Assembly: GCA_036346205.1 (NCBI GenBank)
Contig: JARFJB010002010.1
Coordinates: forward strand, 2,199,001 to 2,263,000
DNA from: Vesta saturnalis
Taxonomy: Eukaryota; Arthropoda; Insecta; Coleoptera; Lampyridae
Direction of reading: 5' to 3'
DNA: 64,000 nucleotides
Shown: in pieces, positions 1-12,892 of the stretch
How the letters are laid out: the number at the start of each line of letters is the position of its first letter
Numbering within the stretch: position 1 is the first letter of the stretch
Translations under genes and position numbers: made by a program
The notes under the pieces: generated by a model
Seen by the model: only the letters and a program-made list of their open reading frames with translations
Told to the model about the DNA's origin: nothing
Database searches by the model: none

Positions 1-1052
1 GAACCAATTGCACTAACAGTAAGCCTTTGGTAAACCATATAGTTCTGGTGAAATAGCTTCAGAGTTAGTTTCCTTTTTATTTCTTCTGGAATAAATGATA
101 ATTTAATCACTTTTTTAGTTTTTAAAAGCAACTTTTTCGTTGGATCATTTGGTATTTCACGATAAGTCTCTGGTTCTAACATTTGTTCTATTTTAAGTGT
201 TATAAAAACGTTTAGACTGTTAATTTAAAATACACCATAGAAAAATCCAAAGAAAATAAGTATCTTGTTATAGGTTGATGTAGTTGGTTTATTTTTATTG
301 GTTTAATTCCCATTGTTTAATTTGACCCTTGATCGGTGATCTGATCACTTCTGAGCTGACCCAACAAGGTACACTGCATTTTAACTGATTTACTTCACGA
401 AAATTTGTAATGGGATGTGGTAACAATGCATGTAATATAACAAAACAAAGACACCTTTTACCTAAATACCTAAAATATTTGTAGCTGCTCTAATGAACTG
501 AAATTGATAAAAATACAGTCAGGTACATTACACGTTTATCAGGACGAGTTAAAATAAATACTATTATTAAAGTTGATCTGGTGCCCTTAAACATTTATTT
601 TTCTTCGAGCGGACTGAGCAAAGACAAATGCATTCCTTCGTAAAAAACTATGACGCTTTGATATAAGCATTATTATTTAATAAAGCAGTAAATACAAGTA
701 CATACCTGGCAACAGATCGTTGTTAAAGCCGTTTTTGAAGCACACTTTATCAAAATAGCAGGACAACAGCACATGACAAAACTGTAACTTAAACTGTCGC
801 ATCGTGCGTGTAAATCCCCTGTGTAAAATCACAAATATTTACAAATGCGGCATCTATTGATACACCGTTCAAATTACTATAGTTATGGCACAGATGCCAT
901 AACAGATATTTAAATATAGATTCCTTTTTATGCAGTGTATCGTAAAGCCGACTATATTAGTAAAATGCTAAGACAGCGCTAGCAATGTGCAACATTTTTA
1001 CGAGATTACCATAATTGGGTGTATAGTTTGAAATGCCACTAATATTGCGGAA
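1..1052. other. No gene recognised; AT-rich unique-looking DNA
   Basis: Stop codons are dense in all frames and no protein motif, RNA gene or terminal repeat is visible. Confidence 0.6.
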
Positions 1053-1490
<438 letters not shown>

Positions 1491-3373
1491 GTAGGCGGGT
1501 GAATATTTGTGGCTATTTGTATGTGATTGAAACTAGTTTTTGGGTTTCGCTGAAACTCTGTCATCATACACGCGGCACCGCAGCTTTTAATGCAAACTCA
1601 TTCTTATCATTTTAGCTTAGACAAACTTAGAGACAAGTAGGTTTTGCTACAAGTGATTGTCTACCTAGACGCTGTATTTTATGCTTGGTGATCTGTTAAA
1701 ATTCTAGTTTTTGACGAGTGTGTAAAAGGTGCCATAAGTTTGGATACAGTTGGTAGTATACACTTTAAATTGAATGAGATCCTTATTCTCACTGATTCGT
1801 ACCCCCTCTAAAAGGATGTTCGATACACTTCAGTAATGTCTATAACGTTGCCAATATTATAGTAACTGCGTGTATGTGTAAGTTCGTGAAATAGCATTTA
1901 TGGAAACTTTGATTACCAAATGTAATGTAACTCAGAACTTGTTACCATGTTGAATCTTTACAGATTATTTACTTATATAACCGATATTAAAAAAAGTTTT
2001 TGTGTAAGTGTTTTGAACGTCTTGGCGTGTGTGGTATTTCAGACAAATTCATTTGTTATACGTATGTCGCCGCTACCTTAAATTCAAAGCCTTTTTATAA
2101 TAAAAGTCAATAAACGGGAAAAATAAACAAGATTATGTTTGATAAGGTATAGAACCACAACATTATTTCTGATTATCACCACAGATGATATAAGATGAAT
2201 TTTTCAACAAATTAGCTATTTGTTTCTCATTTTGTTGAGAAATATGAAGGTAAATTTATTTAAATATGAATGCCAGTTGTTTCACAAACATTCCTGTTTT
2301 ATATTTGCCTCTTTTAGTACAATTCTGATAGTAACTTTTTAAACTGAATGATCTGAAGCTTCTAAAAATCGGTTTATTCCTTTACACAAATAAATATTAA
2401 TTAAAATTTACAAAAATTCATTGCAAAGCTATGCTTTAGAAAATAGCTATTTGCCGCTAATACTCTTTCATTTACGTGCAAGCATAAAATCACAATGTAT
2501 ATATTACTATTAAAATAGGTACAACAAATGCAAATAAACACTAATTATTTAATTCTGGTTAGATAAATGTGCGCTAAATGAATACCATTTTTTATTTTAT
2601 TTCCAAGTGCTAAAAAAGGCAAAGTTTATATTTATTTATACTGATTTATGAAATTCTTTAGATTTTGAGGGCTAACAGCACCATGCACCGCGTATTTAGA
2701 TCAATTATTTATAGAAAAAATATTCTAATCAATTTGCTGGAGATTTATTCCAATTCTTTTGTATTACATTAATGAATATATAAAAAGCTTAGGTAGTATT
2801 TGTTTCATGACCTTGTATGTACCACCGCCAAAACTGCATATTTCGTTGATTACAATGTGTGTTACGTTACGTCAGTTAATAGTCATGTCAGCTGTATCCT
2901 GAAGATTATTTTTTTATCTCTTCTACGAAGTTATGCTTTAAAAATACATTTAAAAAATGATCACAAGACGTTTTCTTTCTGGCGATTTCAAACAGAGGGA
3001 AATTTTTGTCACTAAGCTAATGACGTCGACCACGTCCACATAGTATAATTTTTTACATCAGGTCTTTGGTTGACCATTTTAATCTTTAAAACTGTAAAAC
3101 ATTAGTCAGATTAGATTAAATTAAAAAAGCTGAGGAATATTTTTTAAATAATATATAAAGGGCGAACAATTTTTGTTTCGCTCAGTTCCCAAATGTGTAA
3201 AAGCAACGCGTCACTCACTAAATTTTATTGACATGTGATTAGATTATCCTGGAAAAATGGTAAAAGGAAAGCGCCTATTGCGAACCTGCTGTTTCAAATA
3301 ATTATACTAACGACCAAATTATCTTACGAATGACAGATTAACCAATCAAATTTAATGAATAAATTCGTTAACA
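1491..3373. other. No gene recognised
   Basis: AT-rich DNA with only short random frames. The longest, 71 codons at 2800-3015, has no recognisable motif and no codon-use signal. No terminal repeats were seen. Confidence 0.55.
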
Positions 3374-6004
3374 TACAAGGTGAGTCATGAGGAACTGTGT
3401 ATACTCCTACCACGTATGGAGACCTCTAAAGTGAACAAAAAATGAGCATTTAAAAATGTCTACACCTCTTGCTTAATAATCTATAGGGTTATTTATGAGT
3501 TTCGACTTTGTTAATGTTGATTTGATTGATGTCATATTTTAGTGTGAAGTTATGCTATTCCTACCTAATTATCACACTCGATCAAAATTTAAATAATACA
3601 GGACCGGTCTTTAAAAATTAGCGGGTTTGGATTCTAGAATTTTACGCACCCTGTATATGGATTTTGAAAAACTTTTGATGGTTCTCTGGAAGTACACAAC
3701 TAATGTAGTTCACATTTTCCCCACACGATCATTCCGTTTTTAATTAAAAATCAATTTTAATAAAATGTTAGTCTGGCAAATTTTGTGAAATTATTTTATA
3801 AATTTTAAATAAGAAACATTTAATCTAACAAATTAACTCAAAATAAGTACTAAATTTGTTTCCATTTTTATAATAATAATTTTATTCAAATTCCAGGGCC
3901 GGCTTACAAAATGTATCCAACGTATATGGTCATTAGCATAAGATCACCCTGTATATAGATGCAGCACATAATGTTTATTTTATCTAATTCCAAGAGTCGT
4001 TTAAATTAATTTTTACTTCTACAAGAAAAAACTTTATGCGGAAACGATTCTAATAGTTGATTTTTTTACAAAATCTAAGCAACAAAAAATAATTACAAAG
4101 AATGTAATGTATTATTATTAATAATTTCAACAACAAAGTAAAAACTAAAACTTACTGATTACAGGATATTTTCAAAATCAAAATCACCTGCTTCAATACA
4201 CTTTCTCTGTCGAACCATTAAATGCCTTATTGACTTCCTGATTGTTAACGGGTTATTAGTGATTGTTGGCGCGACTTTTTTGACTATGTAAGTATTATTG
4301 TAATTTCAAAAAAATGCTGAATAATTTTTTTACATCAGAATATGCAGGTATTGCGTTTGTATATGAATTTTCTGATGGAAATGGTAGATACTGCCGCTAG
4401 GGAATACGAAAGATTTCCGGAACGTTGAATTCCAAATCATCAAACATTCGGAGCTGCATTTAATTACCTAAAAGAAAATGGTACTTTTCCTCTATCTAAA
4501 TTAGAATTGATATGGTCGTAGAAGATCCAAAAATAAGTACCCGAAAGATTAGTAGACAATTAGGAGTTAGCCAATCAAAAGTTTTATGAAATAATAATTT
4601 GTATCCTTATCATATCCAACAAGTCCAACGATTGCATCCCGGATATGAAATTCAACGACTGGAATTTGCCAGATGGATTGTTAAGCATTATGGCTTATTA
4701 TACAGGTTACTATTTTCTGACGAAGCCTAATTTGCGAGAGATGGAATAAACAACTCGCGTATCTCACACATTTGGTCTCAAGAAAATCCACACGCGATTC
4801 GCGAATTTCGTTCAAAGTACATATTCTCGGTAAATGTGTGGATTGGGGTATTGGGCAGCTATCTAATTGGTCTCCATTTCATTGATGGTCTAATACCATG
4901 TGTAGTGTACTTCGACTTTTTCCACAATATTTTGCCAAATCCTCTTGCCCATATTAATATCCACGTGATGCACTTTCAGCACTATGGGGCATCACCACAT
5001 TTCTCAGTTACTGTCCGCCGACATATCAACGCCACTTACGAAAACAGATGGATTGGACGTGGTGGACTCCATACATGGCCACCCAGTTCGCCTGATTTCT
5101 ATCCCGTAGACTATTAAACCTGGAGTCAACTAAAATTCATGGTATGCGAAGAAACTATCAATACACGGCAACAATTAATTGAAAGAATTATTAATTGTTG
5201 CGCCATTATTAGAAATAACCCGCTAACAATCAGGAAGTCAATTAGACATTTAATGGTTCGACAGAGAAAGTGTATTGAAGCAGGTGGTTTTGTTTTTGAA
5301 AATATCCTGTAATCAGTAATTTTTCGTTTTTACTTTGTTTAAATGATTAAAATCATTTCAGCATCAATTTTTTCTTGTAGAAGTATACAACTTAATTTAA
5401 GCAGTTCCTGGAATTAGATAAAATAAACATTATGTGCTGCATTTACATACAGCGATACATTTTGTAAGCCGGCCCTGGAAATTGAATAAAATGCTTATTA
5501 TAAAAATGGAAACAAATTTAGTACTTATTTTGAGTTAATTTTTTAGATTAAATGTTTCTTATTGAAAATTTACAAAATAATTTCACACATTTTGCCAGAC
5601 TTCAAAATTTTATTAAAGTTGATTTTTTTGTTAAAAAAAGAATAATTGTGTAGGGAAAATTTGAACTACATTAGCTGTGTTACCCACCTCTGTGTTTTCA
5701 GGGAACCATCAAATGTTTTGCAAAATCCATATACAGGTGCTAATTTCTAAAGACCGGTCCTGGATTATTTAAATTTTGATCGCGTATGATTAGGTAGGAA
5801 TAGCATAACTTCGCACCAAAATATGAAATCAATCAAATTAACATTGGCAAAGTTATGGCGTAGAGTAGTTTTAGTCAAAATTCATCAATCACCCTGTAGA
5901 TTATTAAGCAAGAGGAGCAGATATTTTTAAATGCTCATTTTATGTTGCCTTTAGAGGTCTCCATACTTGGTAAGAATATGTACAGTTCCTCATGACACCC
6001 TGTA
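3374..6004 (+). mobile_element. Mariner-like fold-back element with very long inverted arms
   Basis: The outer ends read inward as TACAAGGTGAGTCATGAGG (3374) and, on the other strand, TACAGGGTGTCATGAGG (6004), the type of terminus seen in insect mariner-like elements that duplicate TA. Inverted arms extend about 0.8-0.9 kb, left 3374 to about 4262 and right about 5213 to 6004. The left arm therefore carries a reversed copy of the 3' end of the transposase gene. Each arm also contains internal copies of the terminal motif (CACCCTGTATA at 3647-3657 and 3945-3955; TATACAGGTG at 5730-5739), so the arms look built from several short end-bounded units. Arms are diverged, so the element is old. Confidence 0.8.
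4333..5312 (+). pseudogene. Mariner-like transposase (DUF4817 + DDE_3 type), dead
   Basis: Pieces across the frames match the insect mariner-like transposases that carry an N-terminal helix-turn-helix. The N-terminal part contains SEYAGIAFVYEFSDGNGR and later PNHQTFGAAFNYLKENGTF, then ISRQLGVSQSKV and a PYHIQQVQRLHP stretch. The catalytic core has FSDEA (first Asp), ENPHAIREF, VNVWIGVLGSYLIG, the FQHYGASPHFS box at about 4974-5006, and WPPSSPDFYPVDY (third Asp). The second catalytic Asp of the usual HDGA box is Tyr here (codon 4983-4985). There are stop codons after SDEA and after PVDY plus an N-terminal frameshift. The C-terminus (RKSIRHLMVRQRKC ... FENIL) is readable to about 5312. No active enzyme can be made. 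Confidence 0.85.
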
Positions 6005-6079
6005 TATTTGTGTGCAATCCTAGTATAATTTTGGACTTCAAAGTTATAGTTAAAACTTTTTGCTCAAAAATGGCATTCC

Positions 6080-7000
6080 ATTTTAGTATGTATTGTACTA
6101 TACAGGTAAGAAGAATCGTAGTAAAGGGGTCAGTAAAACTCTACCTGTTGCTACTGAATCAGGATATCTAAAAAGAACTAAACATCCAAAATTTGAAAGT
6201 AATTAAGTAAGCAAATTAAAACTTTAATTTCTGATTAATATTTAATTGTTTTTTGTGTTTGTAGGAAATTTACTTGTATGAGCTGTAAGTGATAATAATT
6301 TCTTCAACAACACATCGCAAAATCAATTTAATAAAATAATCGATGCTGTGATATATACAGGTAAGCCAATTAAAGCTTCAATATTTGAGTATGACTTTTC
6401 TATGTATATAGGAAACACACCTATAGGTATGATTTCTACAACAGCCTACCTCAAGGTATATATGCTGGGGAATAGAAAGTGTATTAAATGAAGTTGTGGA
6501 TGATGAGGGTTTTAATGTCAGCCCTCTACAGAATCAACATTAAACGGAAAAATAATGTGGCACATACAGGTGAACAAATTTTAATCACAATTCCAGGCAC
6601 TAAAAAAATGCAACAAAATATTATTTTAACACAACTGTAATTTGTGATTTATTTGAATTCATAAAGTGTATGAATACAAACCAACATACCTTGCATTTGT
6701 TTTGTCATGAGTTCTGTTTTCAGACCCTTATATACTGATGAAGATGAAGAATACTACCCTTCAAAGATTTTCGATGCGGAGACGTTTTCATCAGTTATCA
6801 ATGAAGGATTCCTCTAAACGTAGATTTAAGTCGAAAGTAAACAAATCAAAGCAACTGAAAACTCGAGGTAATTAATACCATAAGATACTTTGTAAAATAT
6901 AATATGAATGCTGATTCTAACAGTTTTAAGTCAGGAAAATTTTGTTACAGACAAAACACTCACTAGAACCTCAGCCCGTAAAGGTAAAGTTCATGTTACT
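6080..7000 (+). other. Exon-like fragments upstream of recombinase-like relic
   Basis: Several short stretches are bounded by splice-like signals: a CAG/GTAAG pattern at about 6103, GTTTGTAG before about 6265 with CAG/GTAAG at about 6360, TTTTCAG at about 6720 followed by an acidic open stretch (RPLYTDEDEEYYPSK), and GTTACAG before about 6953. They lie upstream of, and on the same strand as, the recombinase-like relic at 8121. They may be its 5' exons. This is inference from splice-like sites and strand only. Confidence 0.3.
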
Positions 7001-8120
7001 GACATAGCTCAGTAGTATAGGCGGGGTTCTTATGGTCAATTCAAAAGGGCAGTTTACATAACTCAACAAAGTCAAAATAAGGAAAAATATGTCACAAAGG
7101 TGCCACCTGTTAAATAGATTTATAGCGGAAAAAACATCATGAACTAGATCTTAAAATAATGGTCTAACAGGAAACCATCATGTTCACTCGAAGAGAAACA
7201 CTCACCTTTACCTGAAAATTCTACTTTAAAATTACCTACGCAAAGCTCACACTTACACATAAAATAAAAATTTTACGCTTCATTTAAAATCCGTAAAAAT
7301 TGCGATAACTAAACTCAAAATTCATTATACATGGTCGGTGTAAACTTCAACATAAAATTACGTGCTCAAATAACAACAAAAAATTACTGGTAAATATGGT
7401 AATTAACGATTCAAGTTAAAATGAATATGTGTCACAACAAAAATAAACAAAACGCGATCGAATATTTAAAAGTTCCTATACTCTAATAAACGCCCATTAA
7501 AATTCATCAAGACTTACTTTATATTTCTGAATGTTAATATCTTTAATTTTAGAATTTTTCTGTTTAATATCGAAAAAATGCCCAAAACTATACAAATCAA
7601 ACAAAACAATGTTACTCGTGTCATTTCCGCAATTTCCATTGTTCTGGTCCAAATTCCATCACTCAGCTGACAATTTTTTGTTATAAAGGTTGTACAAACA
7701 CAAATTTAACAAAATCCTAAGTAGGCACATTCTTTTAAATATTCTTATATAAATTCTTAACACACAATCAACTGGCTCTTTACTGTCAAATAAGTTCGGA
7801 ACAATATTTAAAAAAACCTACACAGATCAATCTGTCACTATTACATACGATCGACTTTATGTGTATAAACGTAATTGAAATGTACCAAGACCATACACGA
7901 TAATTTATAACACAAGAACGCCATAGGATGTGAAAATAATCGTCATTAAATTAACAACCAATCGACGCGTTCATACATTTGTACTAAAACAAAAAAAAAG
8001 TATATTACGCAATTTTTCTTAAGATTTTTACACAATGTGACAGTTTGTCAAAAAAAATCAGAAAGAAACATACCTAAGTAGTTAATGTTTATCATACATG
8101 CTAAAAATGTGAACCAAATG
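7001..8120. other. No gene recognised (possible intron-like DNA)
   Basis: AT-rich DNA without open frames longer than chance and without terminal repeats. It separates the exon-like pieces at 6080-7000 from the recognisable coding relic at 8121. Confidence 0.4.
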
Positions 8121-9390
8121 AATACAAGAACTCACGGCATGTTGTAGCTGAAAGCAAAGGCGCACTGAACAGCGTGTCTGGCAAATATTTCTCTCAGAAC
8201 TTTTTAAATGAAGTTGTTGCAAAACTTAAAACTGATGACATAGGACGTTGCTGTTCTCAAGATGATGTTATTCTTAAATTTGGTGCAATCCAGTTTGATA
8301 AGTATGGAAGCACACAGTGTGAATTGATAGGTCAGTCAATGAGACAGGGCGATTAATATTAACGTTACCAGATACAACACTCAGAAAATACAGATCTTGG
8401 TTTTTTCCTTGTACTGGATAAATGTGATAATATAGTGGTGGCGGCAAAAACGTTATGTGTAACATATACAGGAATTTATCATAGACCGGAGTTTGAAACT
8501 ACATCTCTAGCATTTATTAAGGGGATCTGCATTATGGGTTGAAGATTTAAAAATAGAAAAGTCTTTGAAGCGTTTCTTACATATAATGGATATGGACTGG
8601 TGTTCAAAGGTGAGCTCGAGTGCTCTGTCTACATCACAAAACCGAAAATTAAGTTCAAGTGAACTGTTACTAATAACGTCTGATTTACTGAAGTTAATTA
8701 ATTTTATAAGCAAAAATATAGTAATTTTGGTGGAAAGTGTAAAAAAACTGTACATTGGTCTGAATAAAGTACAATGGAATTAAAAGAATCCTTAACAACA
8801 CTTGAACTGTAGTAGAAGTTATTGGCAAATGGTGTTGGAAGGCGCCAGTTATTCTAACAGTGACGAAGAGTATTGATGTCCTTATAAATAAAAGAATGGA
8901 TGGAAATATCCACATAAAAAATCCATTTATGTTTGCAATCGCTAACACTATTAATGGATATATGCATGGACACAAACGTCTCAGAAAATCTGTTAATGAG
9001 ATACCATTGGAAGCTTAGAAAATATATGGCAACCGTCGCCCAAATTTTTGATCTTAGCGGGAATGAAACAGATGGTTAGCACGTCATCTTGGACACGACA
9101 TAAGTGTTCATGGTCATTTTTGTAGATTACGCGAGAACGCAGTCATATTAACTAAAGTAAGCAGATTATTGATGCAGGACAAGCCAATAGATTTAAAGGA
9201 AAACACTGAAATGCAATAAATTTAAATGGTAAGTTATTCTGACTGATGAATAGGGAATTGAAAATTTTAACTTTTTAGAATTACCAGAAGTAGGAGATGA
9301 AGAAATGTGCTTAGATGATGACAAAATATGCTGTAATACACATAGTGATTCTAGGGAAAATGCAAGTGACGTGAATGTACAAGGTGAGAG
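8121..9390 (+). pseudogene. Tyrosine-recombinase-like (phage-integrase-fold) gene, decayed
   Basis: Translation pieces in three frames follow the order of a family of large uncharacterised animal proteins with an integrase-like C-terminal core. Seen here: KTDDIGRCCSQDDVILKFG (about 8235-8290), GQSMRQ and a shifted GRLILTLP, then DNIVVAAKTLC, YHRPEFETTSLA, MDWCSKVSSSALSTSQNRK (about 8590-8650) and LLLITSDLLKLINF. The catalytic end has LRKYMATVAQIFDLS (about 9013-9057) and, one frame over, LARHLGHDISVHGHF from 9076. The residue where the nucleophilic Tyr is expected (H-x-F-Y-R) is Cys, codon 9121-9123. A final exon-like stretch (ELPEVGDEEMCLDDDKIC) starts after TTTTTAG at about 9265 and ends at a GTGAGAG donor-like site. 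Stops and shifts are frequent, so it is a relic. Family assignment is from recognised motif order; whether the source was a transposon or a host gene is unknown. Confidence 0.6.
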
Positions 9391-9639
9391 TAAAAATTAA
9401 TCAAAAACTACAAATAGGTAATTATTATATTAGGTACAGTTAGGCAAACATACTGAGTTGTTGAATTAATGTGATTGTAGCAAAAATTGAGACTACTTTG
9501 CAAATTTAGTCATAAACAAATCAAAAATTAGAAAGTCACGCCATGATACATAATTTTCTATCTTTTCGAATCCTGGTTTTAAAAAGTACTTAATTTTTTG
9601 TTATATTGTACATTATTACTACATTATTTTTTGTGTCAG

Positions 9640-9795
9640 GTATTGTTGCAAAGAAAATTCATTAAAATTAACATTAAAAATGGTGCACTACCAGGAAGCT
9701 ACAGTGTGAAGAATTCATTAAGAAATATGAGATTATGGGTAGAAAGTGGACAGATAAAGTTTTGTGTTAAAAATGAGATCACAAAAATAGTAATA
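9640..9795 (+). pseudogene. C-terminal domain piece of the recombinase-like relic
   Basis: Downstream of a TTTTGTGTCAG acceptor-like site, one frame gives LQCEEFIKKYEIMGRKWTD and the next frame continues IKFCVKNEITKI. This matches the pattern PGK-x-C-E-x-C-I ... R-x-W-x-D-I-K-x-x-V-x-N found after the integrase-like core in the same protein family. A single frameshift joins the two frames. It supports reading 8121-9795 as one decayed gene with introns. Confidence 0.45.
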
Positions 9796-9799
9796 TGAT

Positions 9800-10277
9800 G
9801 AAACTGTTCAACTTATAAATAATTACAACCAGAATACAACCTTTGTTTTACTTTTTTAAAAATGATGCTGAAACAGAATTTGAATAAAAAGCAGATCCAA
9901 CCAGAATAAGTTAAACTAGACTTAACCATTGCGTAATGAACCTTCATTGCCGTATTATTTAACTTCATAAGACTTATAATAAAATAAGAACTCTTAATAT
10001 AATTGGAAAATGATCATAAATATCATAAATAAGTTAATTTATTGATACAACAGTTTAAGCTAAGTTGTGCATCAATAAACTCAAATATTTACTATTGATG
10101 TAGATACAAAATAGTAGTGACAGCGCCGTCTTAGGATAAAATACCTCGACCATAAAAGAGACGTTTAGATTTATAAACATGTCCCTAGGGGCGATATTAG
10201 AGTGTGGTTAGGTCAATACTTTAGACATCCCCGAAGATAACCGATAACATTGACGAGCGCGCTTGCGCACAAGGCCC
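9800..10277. other. Non-coding; part similar to interior of the element at 25932-29127
   Basis: The segment 10140-10225 (TTTAGATTTATAAACATGTC, CTAGGGGCGATATTAGAGTG) matches, in reverse complement, about 27320-27375 inside the long-inverted-repeat element. The rest shows no recognised feature. Confidence 0.5.
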
Positions 10278-10625
10278 ATGGCTAGCTGCGTACTCGTTTC
10301 TCGTGTGTTTCGCTCTTTAAAGTGTAACTGTCATCGAGTGAGCATTATTATAATGTATTCTCCTGTTTATGAGCCAACATCAGCGGACATTAGAGCTTTC
10401 ACTGACTTGTTAATAAACTATTACAACATAACCGTTCAAGATAATGATGAAAGCGATGACGTGGTTGAGCTGAATGTATCTCACATCCAAGGTGATGGTG
10501 ATGGTTCACAGAAGAGAAAGAAGAGCGATGAGGTAGGGGCGAAGGGCGAATCTCAAGATCATGATGATGATGACGACGAATCACGGTTCAAGAAGAACAA
10601 GAAAACCGATAAAGCATGTTATTAA
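10278..10625 (+). CDS. Hypothetical acidic/basic 115-residue protein
   Basis: An ATG at 10278 opens 115 codons ending in TAA. The N-terminal half is hydrophobic-neutral with a YEPTSADIRAFTDLLINYY helix-like segment. The C-terminal half is charged: DNDESDDVVE, a basic SQKRKKSDE patch, a run of Asp (about residues 97-103) and RFKKNKKTDK at the end. GC content is above the surroundings, and an AATAAT-rich stretch follows the stop. I recognise no family. The charge pattern would fit a small nuclear protein, but no DNA-binding motif is visible. It sits between two blocks of an unnamed transposable element and could be part of an autonomous version of it, a host exon, or chance. Confidence 0.35.
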   Translation: MASCVLVSRVFRSLKCNCHRVSIIIMYSPVYEPTSADIRAFTDLLINYYNITVQDNDESDDVVELNVSHIQGDGDGSQKRKKSDEVGAKGESQDHDDDDDESRFKKNKKTDKACY

Positions 10626-10764
10626 ATAATAATGATATATTGTTGTTTATAATAATAATAATAATAATATATTTTCAAACGTTAAGCTTTCCTTCAATTT
10701 TGTTAATAAACTTGTTTTTTTTCCTAACGGTGCTCCACCGTCTTGATTCAACTTTACAGGTTTA

Positions 10765-10970
10765 CAAGTTTTCGCTTTAGCGTGTTTTCGTTTTGCGTAT
10801 TTTTTTTTATGTTGGCGTGTTTTCGTTTGTGTGTTTTCGTATTTGCGTGTTTTCGTGTTAGCGTGTTTTCGTGATAGCGTTTTTCGTTTGTGTGTTAGCG
10901 TGTTTTCGAGTTAGCGTGTTTGCGTGTTTTTTGTGTTAGTGTGTTTTTGCGTTTGCGTGTTTTCGCGCTC

Positions 10971-11011
<41 letters not shown>

Positions 11012-11236
11012 GTGTGTGTGTGTGTGTGTGGTGTGTGTGTGTGTGCATGCGTGTGTGCGCGTGCGAGCGAGCGTGCGTGCGTGCGTCCGAGCGAGCGTGC
11101 GTACGTGCGTGCATGCATGCGTGCGTATGTGTGTGTGCGTACGAGCGTGCGTGCGTGCGACCGAGCGAGCGTGCGTGCGAACGTGCGTACGTGCTTGTGA
11201 TCGTACGTGCGTGGTGCGAGCGTGCGTACGTGTTTT
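10765..11236. repeat. GCGTGTTTTCG minisatellite passing into (TG)n and (GTGC/GAGC)n
   Basis: 10765-10972 holds about ten degenerate 16-22-bp units built on GCGTGTTTTCG with TTAG or TTTG spacers. 10973-11045 is nearly pure TG. 11046-11236 is a CpG-rich tract of GTGC, GAGC and GTAC tetramers. The gradual transition suggests slippage-driven expansion from one seed. Confidence 0.9.
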
Positions 11237-11884
11237 CCTTTGGTCCTCGTGCTAAAGCAGTGATAGTCGCTGTATGTAGTTGTAGGCACTATTGTGTTGA
11301 CTAAAAGCTATAATTGGAAACGCTGCTTGCTATGTCCAGTTTAATTAGCTTTTTTGACATATGTATTCATAAGGTCAGGCTTGCATGTAAAATAATATAG
11401 AGGCGAAACTAACTAGCTAATGTGTTTTGCTGCTACACGTATCACAGTATTGAAGATTCTGTTTATGTATTAGAAAACGTACTACAGTCTCGAAACGGAA
11501 TGCAGATAAAAATTGAAGGAAATGAATACGGTACAACTTCTGCGAACGAACTGAAAGATTTGAAGCGTGTGCAGCATTTCCAGAGCCGTTTTGAAACCAG
11601 TTAATTTAGGGCTAACCTCATGTCCATGTAATATTAATAATAATAGTGTCTGATAAAAGCTGTCAAGGGTTATTAGCTACTTTTACAGGTTGTCACAATA
11701 CAATCGTTCAGGGTGAAGACGATGAGGCGATTGTATCTCAAAATCTCGATGATGGTGATGCTCTCCATGAAATTTCAAATAAAATTAGATTACGTCACTC
11801 TTATTTCAGATTAGAATTTTTTTTAAAACGTTTAGTTGACATTGCTATTAATCCCAACTGATAAAAATCCATATAACGTGAATC

Positions 11885-11931
<47 letters not shown>

Positions 11932-12235
11932 CGTAATTGAGTATACAATAGTTTTATGTAATCTGAAGATTCAATTATTTAAAGTAATTTCTGCGTTAGC
12001 AAAATTTTTTAAATATTTGTAAGTGTTTTGAATGTAAATTTTTGTAAGCACAACATGATTGTTAAATACGAGATTCAGGATTTGTGTATCACTTTCTAAA
12101 ATAGTTAATGATCGGTATGTAATAGCCTGTTTATATCCAGCCATTCACAAATCGTATTTTAGTGAGACACGTTGTATAAAAAAAGTTTCAGTTCAACGTA
12201 TGGTACAGTTGAAGGAAAAAACACTTCTAAAGGTA
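11237..12235. other. No confident gene; two short open stretches
   Basis: Open stretches at 11422-11604 (60 codons, with SIEDSVYVLENVLQSRNG) and 11646-11861 (71 codons, with QGEDDEAIVSQNLDDGDAL) read like protein but match no family I know. The second begins after an acceptor-like TTTTACAG at about 11690. They could be decayed exons of the element spanning this interval. Confidence 0.25.
11888..11929. repeat. (TG)n microsatellite
   Basis: An uninterrupted TG run of about 21 units. Confidence 0.97.
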
Positions 12236-12839
12236 AGCATATTATTTTTAATATATGTTTTTTACCTAATATTGCTAACAAAAATATCGATAAAGATTTT
12301 TAAAATGTATTACTACTCTTATACGATGACGTCATAAGATCAACTCTCAAATAGCTGGATATTAAACTTGTAGTTATTGTTAATTCACGTATAATAATAA
12401 AACCGTTAAAACCTTTTGCCTTTTATTTCCGTTATATCAGTTTGATATTCTTAAAAACATGTTAATTTAATTTAACTCTGTTATATATAAGTAATTATTA
12501 CTTCCCAGTCTTTTTTAATGGGTTCTTACAACTGTTAATGAACACGTTACAATGAAACAATTTTGTGTGTATGTAACTGAACATGCAAATAAATCAAATA
12601 TGATGTTCCGAATGTATAGGTGGTGACTGTTTAGAGAATCCGCCTATACATAAAGCTTAATTGCATTAGGGTAGAAATTATTTATTATTTCACGTCATAT
12701 TTAATTAGACTTTAATGTATTCAGTTTGAACTGTAATCTGGTTTCCGCAAACTGTAAGACATAATTTCAGCTGATTGATTGATTGGTATTGATCTGGTGA
12801 TCCAGCGTGATTTGTTTGAGATTGATTAATTAATTGATT

Positions 12840-12892
<53 letters not shown>

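Noticed and set aside
2800..3015. 71-codon ORF as a small gene
   Set aside because: No motif, no upstream or downstream signal, and length within chance expectation for this composition.
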